A DNA stretch of 64,000 bases from NCBI GenBank assembly GCA_002835545.1, contig PIZK01000014.1:124001-188000 (forward strand), given 5' to 3'. This document shows, piece by piece, positions 36,717 through 44,674 of this stretch (the first letter of the stretch is position 1; every line of letters begins with the position of its first letter). Origin of the DNA: Alteromonadales bacterium alter-6D02. GTDB taxonomy: Bacteria; Pseudomonadota; Gammaproteobacteria; Enterobacterales; Psychrobiaceae. The notes beneath the pieces are model-generated. The model saw only the letters and a program-made list of their open reading frames with translations. It was not told the origin of the DNA and searched no databases. The position numbers were made by a program, and so were the translations under genes.

Positions 36717-38642
36717 TTAACTTGCTGTTCTCTTATTGTGGTACATATCTTCATCAGACTTCCTAATCAACTCCTCTATCGTCGAGCCATCGTAAGGGTA
36801 TGTCGCTATACCGATACTAACCCCAATTTCTAGCGCTTGAAAGTCAATGACCATCGGTTTAGCTACATTCGCTTTAATTTTATTGACCAAACTTAATGTA
36901 TCGAACCTCGTATCGATATCTTCAGCTAATACAATAAACTCATCTCCCCCAAAACGTGTAACGGTATCAACGTCACGGACGGTATTTTTCAGTCGCTCAG
37001 CCACAGTAATTAACACCGTATCACCAATAGAATGCCCGTGATCATCATTAATTCTTTTAAAGTTATCTAAATCTAAGAACAAAATAACAAATGAAGTCTC
37101 TTTCCTATTAGCCCGGCTTATCGCCACTTCCATCCTTTCATGGAGTAAGCGGCGTGTCGGCAAACTAGTTAACGCGTCGTGTAATGCTAAACGCTTAAGT
37201 TCTTTTTCTCGCTTGAATGTTTCAGTGACATCCTTGATGACAGCAACACATTGAATGCTTTGTTCAAGCGTTATTGAAGTCACCGTTATATTGGCTAAAA
37301 ATAAACTGCCGTCTTTGCGTTTCACTTCCACTTCACGTCCCAATAAATCTTGCCATTGCAAAGCTTCATTATCGGGTAAAGCCTTAGACTGCGCTGATAG
37401 TAAAAAGCTGTTCAGTCTCTGACCTAATAAACCAAACTCATCATCACCAAACATGGCTGCGGCGGCTTTATTAGCAAAAATAATAACGCCTTCAGGGTTT
37501 GTAATTACTACAGCTTCAGTTAAATAATTCAAGATATCTTGCTGCTTTAACTGCTCAAGAGTCATTAATGCACTCAATTTATTGCCAATTTGGTTTAAGG
37601 AAGTCGCTAGTATTTTAAATTCATCATTACTATCGACTTCAGCTTTCACGTTAACATTGCCAAGCGACAGTGCCTCACTAGAATGAACGAGTGTCGTCAC
37701 GGGCTGCATCATCTTTTCAATGAAGTGATGAAAGACCGTACTGACAATGATAAATAGGATAAGAGCCGTCACTATCAGCACCAATGAATAGCTGTAGATT
37801 AAACCAAATACTTGTTCCTGAAGTAGAGTCACAACCACTGTGATATCAAATGGTTTAAGCAGTTTAGCTTTGGCATATAACACATTGTTGTTTTGATCTT
37901 GAGTCGTTATTAATTTTGCAGATGAGTTCACTATTAATTGATAAGGTGACAGAGCCAGTGCTTTGATCTGCTGTTGCTCAGAGGAAACCGCAATCGGAAC
38001 GAATGTATCCACATGAGCAAAATACACATCGATAGGAAAGTAGCTGTGATCCACGACTTTTTCAGCAACCATCTCATTCAAAGAGGCCAAAGGTCGAAGA
38101 AAAGTAACGACACCAAGCTCGTTATTCGCAAAGGTAATAGCATGAATGAAATGAATAAGGTAAGCATCATCACTTTCTGAATAAAGCAGTTCAATGTGAG
38201 GTTTATTAATGGCTGCCTGAGCCATCATCTGTTGTTGGTTTATAAAATTGACGGGATAGTTCTGTTGAGAAATAGCGACACCGCTATGGTCAAAAATAGC
38301 AACTGATGGCGTGTATTTAGATTGAATGTCGGTCTTATTAACTGATTGTTGTGCAAGCCAGGTTTTAAACACATGAGGAGTGTAGCGAGGCTCAGCAGCA
38401 GAGACTGCATTGACGAATTGTTTTTGGGACATTAACTGGCGACTCAGAAAATGATTAATCGTCCATTGACTATCATGAACTAAATTATTTAAATGATTAT
38501 TGATTAACTGTTCAGTCGCGCGATTGACTTGCCACAGGCTTAAACTACAGATAATAAGCCCAAAGCAAACCACTGCAGTGATCAATGTCACCATTAATTT
38601 ACTTTTGATGCTGAGGTTTGTTCTTATATTTATTAATGGCAC
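36717..38642 (-). CDS. Membrane HAMP-PAS-GGDEF diguanylate cyclase
   Basis: A 641-residue cyclase. It has a transmembrane helix at about 15-37, a periplasmic sensor of about 240 residues (Cache-like), a second helix at about 278-302, HAMP (about 305-355), PAS (about 365-480) and a GGDEF domain: start DALTSLPTRRLLHE, metal site FLDLDNFKRIND, active loop RFGGDEF. RDVD lies five residues before GGDEF, a proper I-site. No EAL follows. The start is a GTG without a clear ribosome site, so the true start could be a few codons inside (next ATG, residue 17). It is the last gene of the minus-strand signalling block. Confidence 0.9.
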   Translation of the reverse strand: MPLINIRTNLSIKSKLMVTLITAVVCFGLIICSLSLWQVNRATEQLINNHLNNLVHDSQWTINHFLSRQLMSQKQFVNAVSAAEPRYTPHVFKTWLAQQSVNKTDIQSKYTPSVAIFDHSGVAISQQNYPVNFINQQQMMAQAAINKPHIELLYSESDDAYLIHFIHAITFANNELGVVTFLRPLASLNEMVAEKVVDHSYFPIDVYFAHVDTFVPIAVSSEQQQIKALALSPYQLIVNSSAKLITTQDQNNNVLYAKAKLLKPFDITVVVTLLQEQVFGLIYSYSLVLIVTALILFIIVSTVFHHFIEKMMQPVTTLVHSSEALSLGNVNVKAEVDSNDEFKILATSLNQIGNKLSALMTLEQLKQQDILNYLTEAVVITNPEGVIIFANKAAAAMFGDDEFGLLGQRLNSFLLSAQSKALPDNEALQWQDLLGREVEVKRKDGSLFLANITVTSITLEQSIQCVAVIKDVTETFKREKELKRLALHDALTSLPTRRLLHERMEVAISRANRKETSFVILFLDLDNFKRINDDHGHSIGDTVLITVAERLKNTVRDVDTVTRFGGDEFIVLAEDIDTRFDTLSLVNKIKANVAKPMVIDFQALEIGVSIGIATYPYDGSTIEELIRKSDEDMYHNKRTAS

Positions 38643-38727
38643 AGAACACTTTTATCAATCATTCTTGGTATTGATAAGTATAGGTGTCTTTTCAAGTTCA
38701 GTGCGTGGTTATGCCACTAGAAACAAC

Positions 38728-38753
38728 AAAGGCGTAACCTAAGTTACGCCTTT
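38728..38753. terminator. Hairpin between cyclase gene and small ORF
   Basis: A perfect 11-bp stem, AAAGGCGTAAC/GTTACGCCTTT, with loop CTAA. On the minus strand it is followed by TGTTGTTT, a modest T-tract, so it could end leftward transcripts from the upstream signalling operon before the GGDEF gene starts at 38642. Confidence 0.65.
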
Positions 38754-38830
38754 CGTTATTATCAATCCATTGATATAGGTTAATCCGTTTAACCCAGTAT
38801 TAAGTCATGTAATACTCTAAGCAAGCCCTG

Positions 38831-39046
38831 CTATCTATCCATAGCCCTTATTCCATTGCTGCCTTCTTGGCGGCGGTCTTTTATCCGTTCCTTGACCAGA
38901 AGAGACATTCCGTATGTCCCCGTGCTTCCTACGAGATAAATAATAGGTGATTTAGATAATTCGATCGAGGTAGTCAAAAAATAAAAATAGCCCACAGCGA
39001 TTACCCTTAACATCCCTAAATAAATAAAAATATAACTATCAACCAC
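38831..39046 (-). CDS. Possible small membrane protein, 71 residues
   Basis: GTG-started frame with a hydrophobic N-terminal half (YLGMLRVIAVGYFYFL), a second weaker hydrophobic stretch (SPIIYLVGSTGTYGM) and a strongly charged end (KERIKDRRQEGSN). That pattern is plausible for a real small membrane protein, but the ribosome site is poor and no family is recognised. The remainder of 38643-39166 holds the hairpin at 38728 and a 20-bp near-palindrome around 39104-39118 (GAGATCTC core). Confidence 0.35.
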   Translation of the reverse strand: MVDSYIFIYLGMLRVIAVGYFYFLTTSIELSKSPIIYLVGSTGTYGMSLLVKERIKDRRQEGSNGIRAMDR

Positions 39047-39166
39047 TTAAAGTTTGAGTCATCAAAATCATGCTATCTTAAAATACAAAGTCTTACTTGT
39101 TTGTGAGAGATCTCGCACAACCCCACTAAACAATAGCTATTCTCATTTAGATTTGAATTAAGCGAA

Positions 39167-41380
39167 TTAACAAGCATTAACTAATATTTCATCAATCGAC
39201 ATCGGTTTAAAATAATAAAAGCCTTGCGCAATATCGACTCCTTGTTGAGTGAGTAAATCGACTTGCTCTAATGTCTCCACCCCCTCAACCACCACCGTTT
39301 TATTCAAATCGTAACAAATTTGTAGCATCCCCTTTAAAACAAACATTGCATTTGAATCATCAGAAATATAGTTAACAAATGAGCGGTCTATTTTTATCAC
39401 ATCCAGTGGCAATTTTAATAAATAAGACAATGATGAATAACCTGCACCAAAATCATCTAAACACAATACAAAGCCAAGTGCTTTAAGTTCATTTAAGTGT
39501 TGAATTGCCATATCACTTCGTACCAAAGCATTTTCAGTGATTTCTAATTCAATTTTATTAATATCAAAGGGGTGAGTGTTCATTACTGCCTTTAACTCTT
39601 CAATAAACTCACTGTGATGTAATGAGTTAGCCGAGATGTTTACAGAAATAGGTTTGGTGATATTAGGATGTTTCTCTAAAATTTCTAATGACTTTCTAAA
39701 GACATACATATCGATATCAAAGTACATTCCTGACTGCTCGGCAACTGGAATAAAAGCATTGGGTGGAATAATACCCTTTTGTGGATGTTCCCAGCGTACT
39801 AACGCTTCATAGCCCACCACTTCACCAGTCCCCATCGACACCTTAGGTTGAAGAACTAAAAAAAGTTCTTCTTGATCAAGGCCGTTACGCAGGTCAGCTA
39901 AAATACCTAATCGACTTCTTGCTTCATCTTCAAAATGAGGCTCAAACTCTTGTCCAGCTCCGCGCTTACTCTCTTTAGCCACACGAAGAGCTATCTTGGC
40001 GTGACGTAAAACCGTTTCTACATTAAAATTAGCCTCAGCTGATTCATGATGAGCTTCTCCAATTGACACTCCTAAACGAATAGAGCTTCCTTCGACGATA
40101 AAGGGTTTAGAACATTCTTTAACAACGTCTTTAACCGTCATATCAGTATCAGCTAGTAGTACAGCAAATACATCAGAGTGAAGACGTGAAATTACACTAT
40201 GCGCGGAAAAGGTTCGTTTTAAGTTTGACGTCATCGCCTTCAATACTTTATTGCCAAACTCAAAACCTAAACTCTCAACAATGTCATGAAAGTAATCGAT
40301 ATCAATGACAAAAAGCGTCACCCTTTCATTCGCTTGTTGAATCACTTTTTTTGCACTTTCGATAAACCCTGTATTATTGAAAAGAGATGTCACTCCATCA
40401 TAATAAGCAGCCTTATTTAATCGAGTAAAAAATTTAGCATTTTCGAGCCCTAGTGCTACATTTAAGCAAAAAACTTGCAAGAGCTCTTCATCAATTCGAG
40501 ATAAACTAACCTGCCCTTCAAGCACCACAACCCCTGTCCAGTCTGAAGGCGTTGATAAAAAGAGCGCTGTCATCGACTCATTAAACACGTGTTTTTTGGT
40601 TGATAATGCTAGCTGTGCAATTTCTCTTGCTTCTAGTTGACTAATCTCATCAATTTTTACACCATAAATCTCACTAAACTTCTTTGATGTTGCCACAACA
40701 AGGTAAGACTCTTTGACCAAGTGGCCGTTATTATCAGCCTCCAGCAGCGGCCTTTGAGAAACACAGAAAATTCCTGGAGTTGAAATTTTTAATAAGGCGT
40801 TGATTTGCTGTAGCACACCCGATGCAAAGTCATGGACTGAATGCTCTTTCATTAAATTGGCAGACGCATCTATCACATTACGTAGACCTTTCTTGCTTTC
40901 TGAAATTGCGCTTAAGTGGCCAAACGATCGAATCGCAGTAGCTAATGCCGTATAGAGTTTATTTCTGGTTAGTTCATTTTTAGTCTTATAATCATTAATT
41001 TCATAGCGCTTGATAATATCCTCTTCAGGTGCGTAGCCCGGTTGACCAGTCCTGAGGATAATCTGCACCATTTCCATGTGCAATTCATGCCTAATTCGCT
41101 CGGCTAATTCAAGTCCGGCTTCAGAGCTTTCCATCACCACATCGAGTAAAATAACAGCACAGTCCCGATGCTGCCCCAACAAATCAAAGCCCTCTTTAGC
41201 CGAGTACGCGCTATAAAACTCCAAGCGTTTATCTTGAATAACAATGTCGCTTAATGCGAGTTTTGTTACATCATGTACGGACTGCTCATCATCAATAATA
41301 ACGACTTTCCATGAATCAAGTGGTAACTTCGGTTGCTCACAATCATTATCTTCAATTATCACCAAAGGAATATCAGACAT
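39167..41380 (-). CDS. Response regulator with degenerate GGDEF and EAL phosphodiesterase domains
   Basis: A 737-residue output protein. REC domain (about 24-145) with VVIIDDE and phospho-acceptor Asp80 (VILLDVVME); a GAF-like DUF3369 region (about 170-330); a GGDEF-like domain whose active loop reads RLHSDVFAV instead of GGDEF, so it should not make cyclic di-GMP; and an intact EAL domain with YEALVRWEHP, EITENALV, DDFGAGYSSL and VEGVET. It is therefore predicted to degrade cyclic di-GMP when phosphorylated. The ATG at 41380 has AAGGAGG six bases upstream and overlaps the kinase gene by 8 bases, so the two are translationally coupled. An upstream frame extension to 41410 is rejected. Confidence 0.93.
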   Translation of the reverse strand: MSDIPLVIIEDNDCEQPKLPLDSWKVVIIDDEQSVHDVTKLALSDIVIQDKRLEFYSAYSAKEGFDLLGQHRDCAVILLDVVMESSEAGLELAERIRHELHMEMVQIILRTGQPGYAPEEDIIKRYEINDYKTKNELTRNKLYTALATAIRSFGHLSAISESKKGLRNVIDASANLMKEHSVHDFASGVLQQINALLKISTPGIFCVSQRPLLEADNNGHLVKESYLVVATSKKFSEIYGVKIDEISQLEAREIAQLALSTKKHVFNESMTALFLSTPSDWTGVVVLEGQVSLSRIDEELLQVFCLNVALGLENAKFFTRLNKAAYYDGVTSLFNNTGFIESAKKVIQQANERVTLFVIDIDYFHDIVESLGFEFGNKVLKAMTSNLKRTFSAHSVISRLHSDVFAVLLADTDMTVKDVVKECSKPFIVEGSSIRLGVSIGEAHHESAEANFNVETVLRHAKIALRVAKESKRGAGQEFEPHFEDEARSRLGILADLRNGLDQEELFLVLQPKVSMGTGEVVGYEALVRWEHPQKGIIPPNAFIPVAEQSGMYFDIDMYVFRKSLEILEKHPNITKPISVNISANSLHHSEFIEELKAVMNTHPFDINKIELEITENALVRSDMAIQHLNELKALGFVLCLDDFGAGYSSLSYLLKLPLDVIKIDRSFVNYISDDSNAMFVLKGMLQICYDLNKTVVVEGVETLEQVDLLTQQGVDIAQGFYYFKPMSIDEILVNAC

Positions 41381-43403
41381 TAGAAGCCTCCTTACTGCTC
41401 GGTGCAACAATAGGGATCATCATCTCAAATGTAGTCCCAACATGACTTTCAACATTAATACTGCCTCCCAAAACATGAGAAACAATATTATGAACGATAT
41501 TAAGACCTAGCCCTGAGCCCCCCTCACCAAGCTTAGTCGTATAAAAAGGATCAAAAATTTGATTTAAGTTGGACTCTGCTATGCCTAATCCATTGTCAGA
41601 GAATAAGAATCTGACCTTATCACCCACCAATGAAAATCTAATATTTATTTCCCCTTCTTCTCTACCGTCAAACGCATGTAGCATCGCATTGTTAAATAAA
41701 TTCGTAATCACCTGCCCTAATGGCCCTGGATAGCTATCCATGACAATATCATTATCACCTTCTGTCACAAAGTTAATATTTGTTCGAGTTATTTGGTGGT
41801 GTAACGTTGAAGTAATTTCATCAACTGTTTCTGCTAAATTAAAGCTCCGTCTTTTAGAGCTTGTTTGATCCACAGCGACTTGTTTAAAGTTATGAATTAA
41901 ATGAGAAGCTTGTTCTAGCGAACGATCAAGAATTGTTAACGCCTCTTGAGTCTTCACCTCAAAATTATCTAACGAAGAACGTTTAAGAGCCCCCGATTTA
42001 ACTTGCTCTAAAAAGCCTTTCATATTTTCTGCAATAGTCGTCGATACAGTTACGCTGACACCTAATGGCGTATTCACTTCATGAGCAACCCCAGCCACTA
42101 GGTTACCCAAAGATGCCATCTTTTCATTTGAGACTAACTTCTCTTGGGTATTCTTTAACTGCGACAGAGCCGTTGTTGCTGTATCTCGCTCTTTCATTAA
42201 GTCTTTCTGCATTCGCTCTTTCCGTTCGCGCAAGTCATCCAATTCACACAACTCTAATTTAAGTTGTTGTAAGCTCACTAAAACGTCACTGAGTTCATCA
42301 TTGCGATCTGCCACCTCTAATTCAAAATCTCGCTCGCCTACCCTTAATTTATCAATAGATTTGGTAATGGTTTTCAGTGGGATAAAAACCATTTTTCTTG
42401 TATAAATTGTCATGGCGAAAGTCAATGTAACAATCAATACGGTAGCACTGACTAAAACAATCACAAGATGGTTAGCAACATTGCCCAGCCCAACCATCGA
42501 GCGATTAACATTTTCACGAGCTTCAGAAGATAGAGCATCTAATAACTTCTCTGCCTCAGTGAAGCTTTGATGCTCTAAATCATCTATGGCTTGCATTGCA
42601 TTCTTTTTAGTTTGCGTTGAGTAGCTAACGAACACCTTTTCCCCACCCGATTTTAATTCATTAAATAAACGTTCAATTTCATTAATTCTAATAATCTCTT
42701 GAGGCTTCAATTCTAGTGGTTTTAGCTGTTCTAAAAATGACGCAAACTGAAGTGCGTTAGCAAAGAACGATCCTCTAGCATCAAGGTTTCCCATAACAAA
42801 GCGATCCAAATCAGACAGCATATCCCCTGCTTCGTCAGTAAGTTCCAAGTAAAAGCGTACTCCAGGAAGATCATCATTAATCACATCATTGAGATCTTTG
42901 ACAGAACCAACATCGGCAATTTCTTCTTCTTTTAATTCATCAAGTAAACGCTCTAATGGCTCGCCAACATTAGTGATTAGATGCTGAATTTGCTCAGCGG
43001 CTAAGGCTTCACTGTAAGGGCTATAAACAGCAAAAACACGGCTTTGTGCTTGCTCTTTATGAGCATTAACAATTCGAGTTACCCGTTTAATATCATTATA
43101 TTGTGCGATTTCTGTAGGAATTAGCTCTTTGAATCGATTGAATTCGTCATAGTTCCCAAAGTACTCTTGTTTCTCTTCTGGCTCTCCTAAAACATATTCC
43201 AGTAAATTAGAATTCATATCGCCAAGTTCTTCTAACATAGCAAGGGTATTCAGCGCTGCAGGCATGTCATGGGTTGTCACTTCCTTTGTCGCGTTTTTGA
43301 TTTGATTGACCAGCACAATCACGGTTAAAGAAAAAATTAAAACCGACACAGAGATCAATACAAGTACAATATTTATCCGTGAAGAAATGGATTGGCGCTT
43401 CAT
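41373..43403 (-). CDS. Sensor histidine kinase paired with the EAL response regulator
   Basis: A 676-residue membrane kinase. Helices at about 12-34 and 313-335 enclose a roughly 275-residue periplasmic, helix-rich sensor. HAMP (about 337-390) leads into a coiled coil. The phospho-acceptor is His441 in GVAHEVNTPLG, a variant H-box seen in kinases of this group. The ATPase domain has LFNNAMLHA (N box), DNGLGI and GEGGSGLGLNIV. No receiver domain is attached; the partner is the next gene, overlapping by 8 bases. The gene upstream, 24 bases away, encodes a periplasmic binding protein. Start ATG 43403 has GGAGAG at good distance; a TTG at 43415 is rejected. Confidence 0.94.
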   Translation of the reverse strand: MKRQSISSRINIVLVLISVSVLIFSLTVIVLVNQIKNATKEVTTHDMPAALNTLAMLEELGDMNSNLLEYVLGEPEEKQEYFGNYDEFNRFKELIPTEIAQYNDIKRVTRIVNAHKEQAQSRVFAVYSPYSEALAAEQIQHLITNVGEPLERLLDELKEEEIADVGSVKDLNDVINDDLPGVRFYLELTDEAGDMLSDLDRFVMGNLDARGSFFANALQFASFLEQLKPLELKPQEIIRINEIERLFNELKSGGEKVFVSYSTQTKKNAMQAIDDLEHQSFTEAEKLLDALSSEARENVNRSMVGLGNVANHLVIVLVSATVLIVTLTFAMTIYTRKMVFIPLKTITKSIDKLRVGERDFELEVADRNDELSDVLVSLQQLKLELCELDDLRERKERMQKDLMKERDTATTALSQLKNTQEKLVSNEKMASLGNLVAGVAHEVNTPLGVSVTVSTTIAENMKGFLEQVKSGALKRSSLDNFEVKTQEALTILDRSLEQASHLIHNFKQVAVDQTSSKRRSFNLAETVDEITSTLHHQITRTNINFVTEGDNDIVMDSYPGPLGQVITNLFNNAMLHAFDGREEGEINIRFSLVGDKVRFLFSDNGLGIAESNLNQIFDPFYTTKLGEGGSGLGLNIVHNIVSHVLGGSINVESHVGTTFEMMIPIVAPSSKEASNV

Positions 43404-43427
43404 CGTTCTCTCCAAAAAGAATAGTAG

Positions 43428-44558
43428 CTAGTCATTTAATAAGCGTTCAATTGAAAAATCATAACTCGGCTGGGAAGGGTAATAGACTCGAGAGTATTTT
43501 TTAAAATCAATACCATCCCAATCTTTGTTAACTAACAGTTCATAATATTTATCAACGTTAGCACGGTGTATAACCCCACCGGAAGAAAAGCTGACTAATG
43601 GAAAAACTTCCGCAAAGTCTTTGCCATGAAAATAATCATGAAGTAGTACGACGGCAAAACCCGCATCGGTAAAATGACCACCCGCGGTAGCATCTAACTT
43701 GCCCTGTTTAATTGCTGCTATCGCCTCTTTAGTCCAATCAAAACCACCACTAACTACGTGTTTTTCGAGTGGTGAGTTCCATGCCTTAGCACTATGTAAA
43801 GCCATCAAATCACTCGCATACCAAGCAACATGAATATTCTTATAACGTTTAATTAAAGCAGTCGTTTTTCGTAACGCTTCCGCGCCTTGCCAATCGGCAT
43901 GAACCACCTGAAATAGTCGTGCCATCGGATCTTGTTCTATGACTCCTCTGAGCCCCATATTACGATTAAATGTCTCGGGGGCATCACGAGAGCCACTGAT
44001 GCCAACAACGTTCACAACTTGAGTTGGAAGATCCTTTTTTGCTTGTGCGACTAACACCTTGGTGAGTTGTTTACTTAAATCGTAATCGTTGGCACTCATA
44101 TGACCTAAATAAGTAGGGTAATTTACACGCGGTAAACCAATTGCCTCTCTTGATTCATGAGGCAAGCTATTATTAATTAAGAAGATAGGAATCTTATATT
44201 TAACGGATAAGGCAAGTATTTTTTTAGTTCTTCGACGATAGGATACCGCTAGGATAGCATCAGGGCGCTTAGGTGAACGTAATAGAGCTTCCATTATTTC
44301 AAGGTAAGTCAACCCATGGTGAGAGGCATTATAAACAACGCTAAAATCAACGTCTAAGTCATTGGCGCTCGCCCGAGCAAAGTTATGAACGTCTCCCCAA
44401 AAACCTTCATCATTACTGGTGGGAGAGACAAGCACAAAACTAAGTTTTTTTGCAGGCTTTTGTTTTACAGTGTTGGTTTCAAGTGTGCCAGTAGCCATTG
44501 CCACATGACTCGTCACTGTGAAAATTAATGAAACGACTATTCCAACCCAATACCTCAT
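43428..44558 (-). CDS. Periplasmic substrate-binding protein (LuxP/ribose-type) in a kinase operon
   Basis: A 376-residue exported protein. The signal peptide ends near VAMATG (residue 23). The type I binding-protein fold shows LVSPTSNDEGFWGDV, PDAILAVSYRRRTKKIL, PIFLINNSLPHE, VVGISGSRDAPE and GGFDWTKEAI. It is paralogous to the protein at 21955, sharing most of these blocks. No ABC transporter genes accompany it. It is followed after 24 bases by the histidine kinase, so it most likely reports ligand to that kinase, in the way LuxP serves LuxQ. The ligand is unknown; a small sugar or a signal such as AI-2 is possible. ATG 44558 (GGGG ribosome site) is preferred over GTG 44564. Confidence 0.87.
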   Translation of the reverse strand: MRYWVGIVVSLIFTVTSHVAMATGTLETNTVKQKPAKKLSFVLVSPTSNDEGFWGDVHNFARASANDLDVDFSVVYNASHHGLTYLEIMEALLRSPKRPDAILAVSYRRRTKKILALSVKYKIPIFLINNSLPHESREAIGLPRVNYPTYLGHMSANDYDLSKQLTKVLVAQAKKDLPTQVVNVVGISGSRDAPETFNRNMGLRGVIEQDPMARLFQVVHADWQGAEALRKTTALIKRYKNIHVAWYASDLMALHSAKAWNSPLEKHVVSGGFDWTKEAIAAIKQGKLDATAGGHFTDAGFAVVLLHDYFHGKDFAEVFPLVSFSSGGVIHRANVDKYYELLVNKDWDGIDFKKYSRVYYPSQPSYDFSIERLLND

Positions 44559-44674
44559 CAACACCCCAACAAATTGTTATTATGCTTCTAAAATATAATA
44601 CATCCTTCACGTATTAGCTCAATGTATTTGTCAACACACTTCATTCAAACTACCCGCTAAAATCGATCCACTCA

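Noticed and set aside
38500-38742. Rightward 80-residue ORF
   Set aside because: Overlaps the start of the PAS-GGDEF gene on the other strand and ends inside a terminator-like hairpin.
38831-38940. Structured RNA (4.5S or 6S like) near 38850
   Set aside because: Some GC-rich pairing is visible, but none of the conserved cores of those RNAs is present.
39350-41380. Response regulator as a diguanylate cyclase
   Set aside because: The GGDEF loop reads HSDVF, lacking the catalytic residues; only the EAL half appears active.
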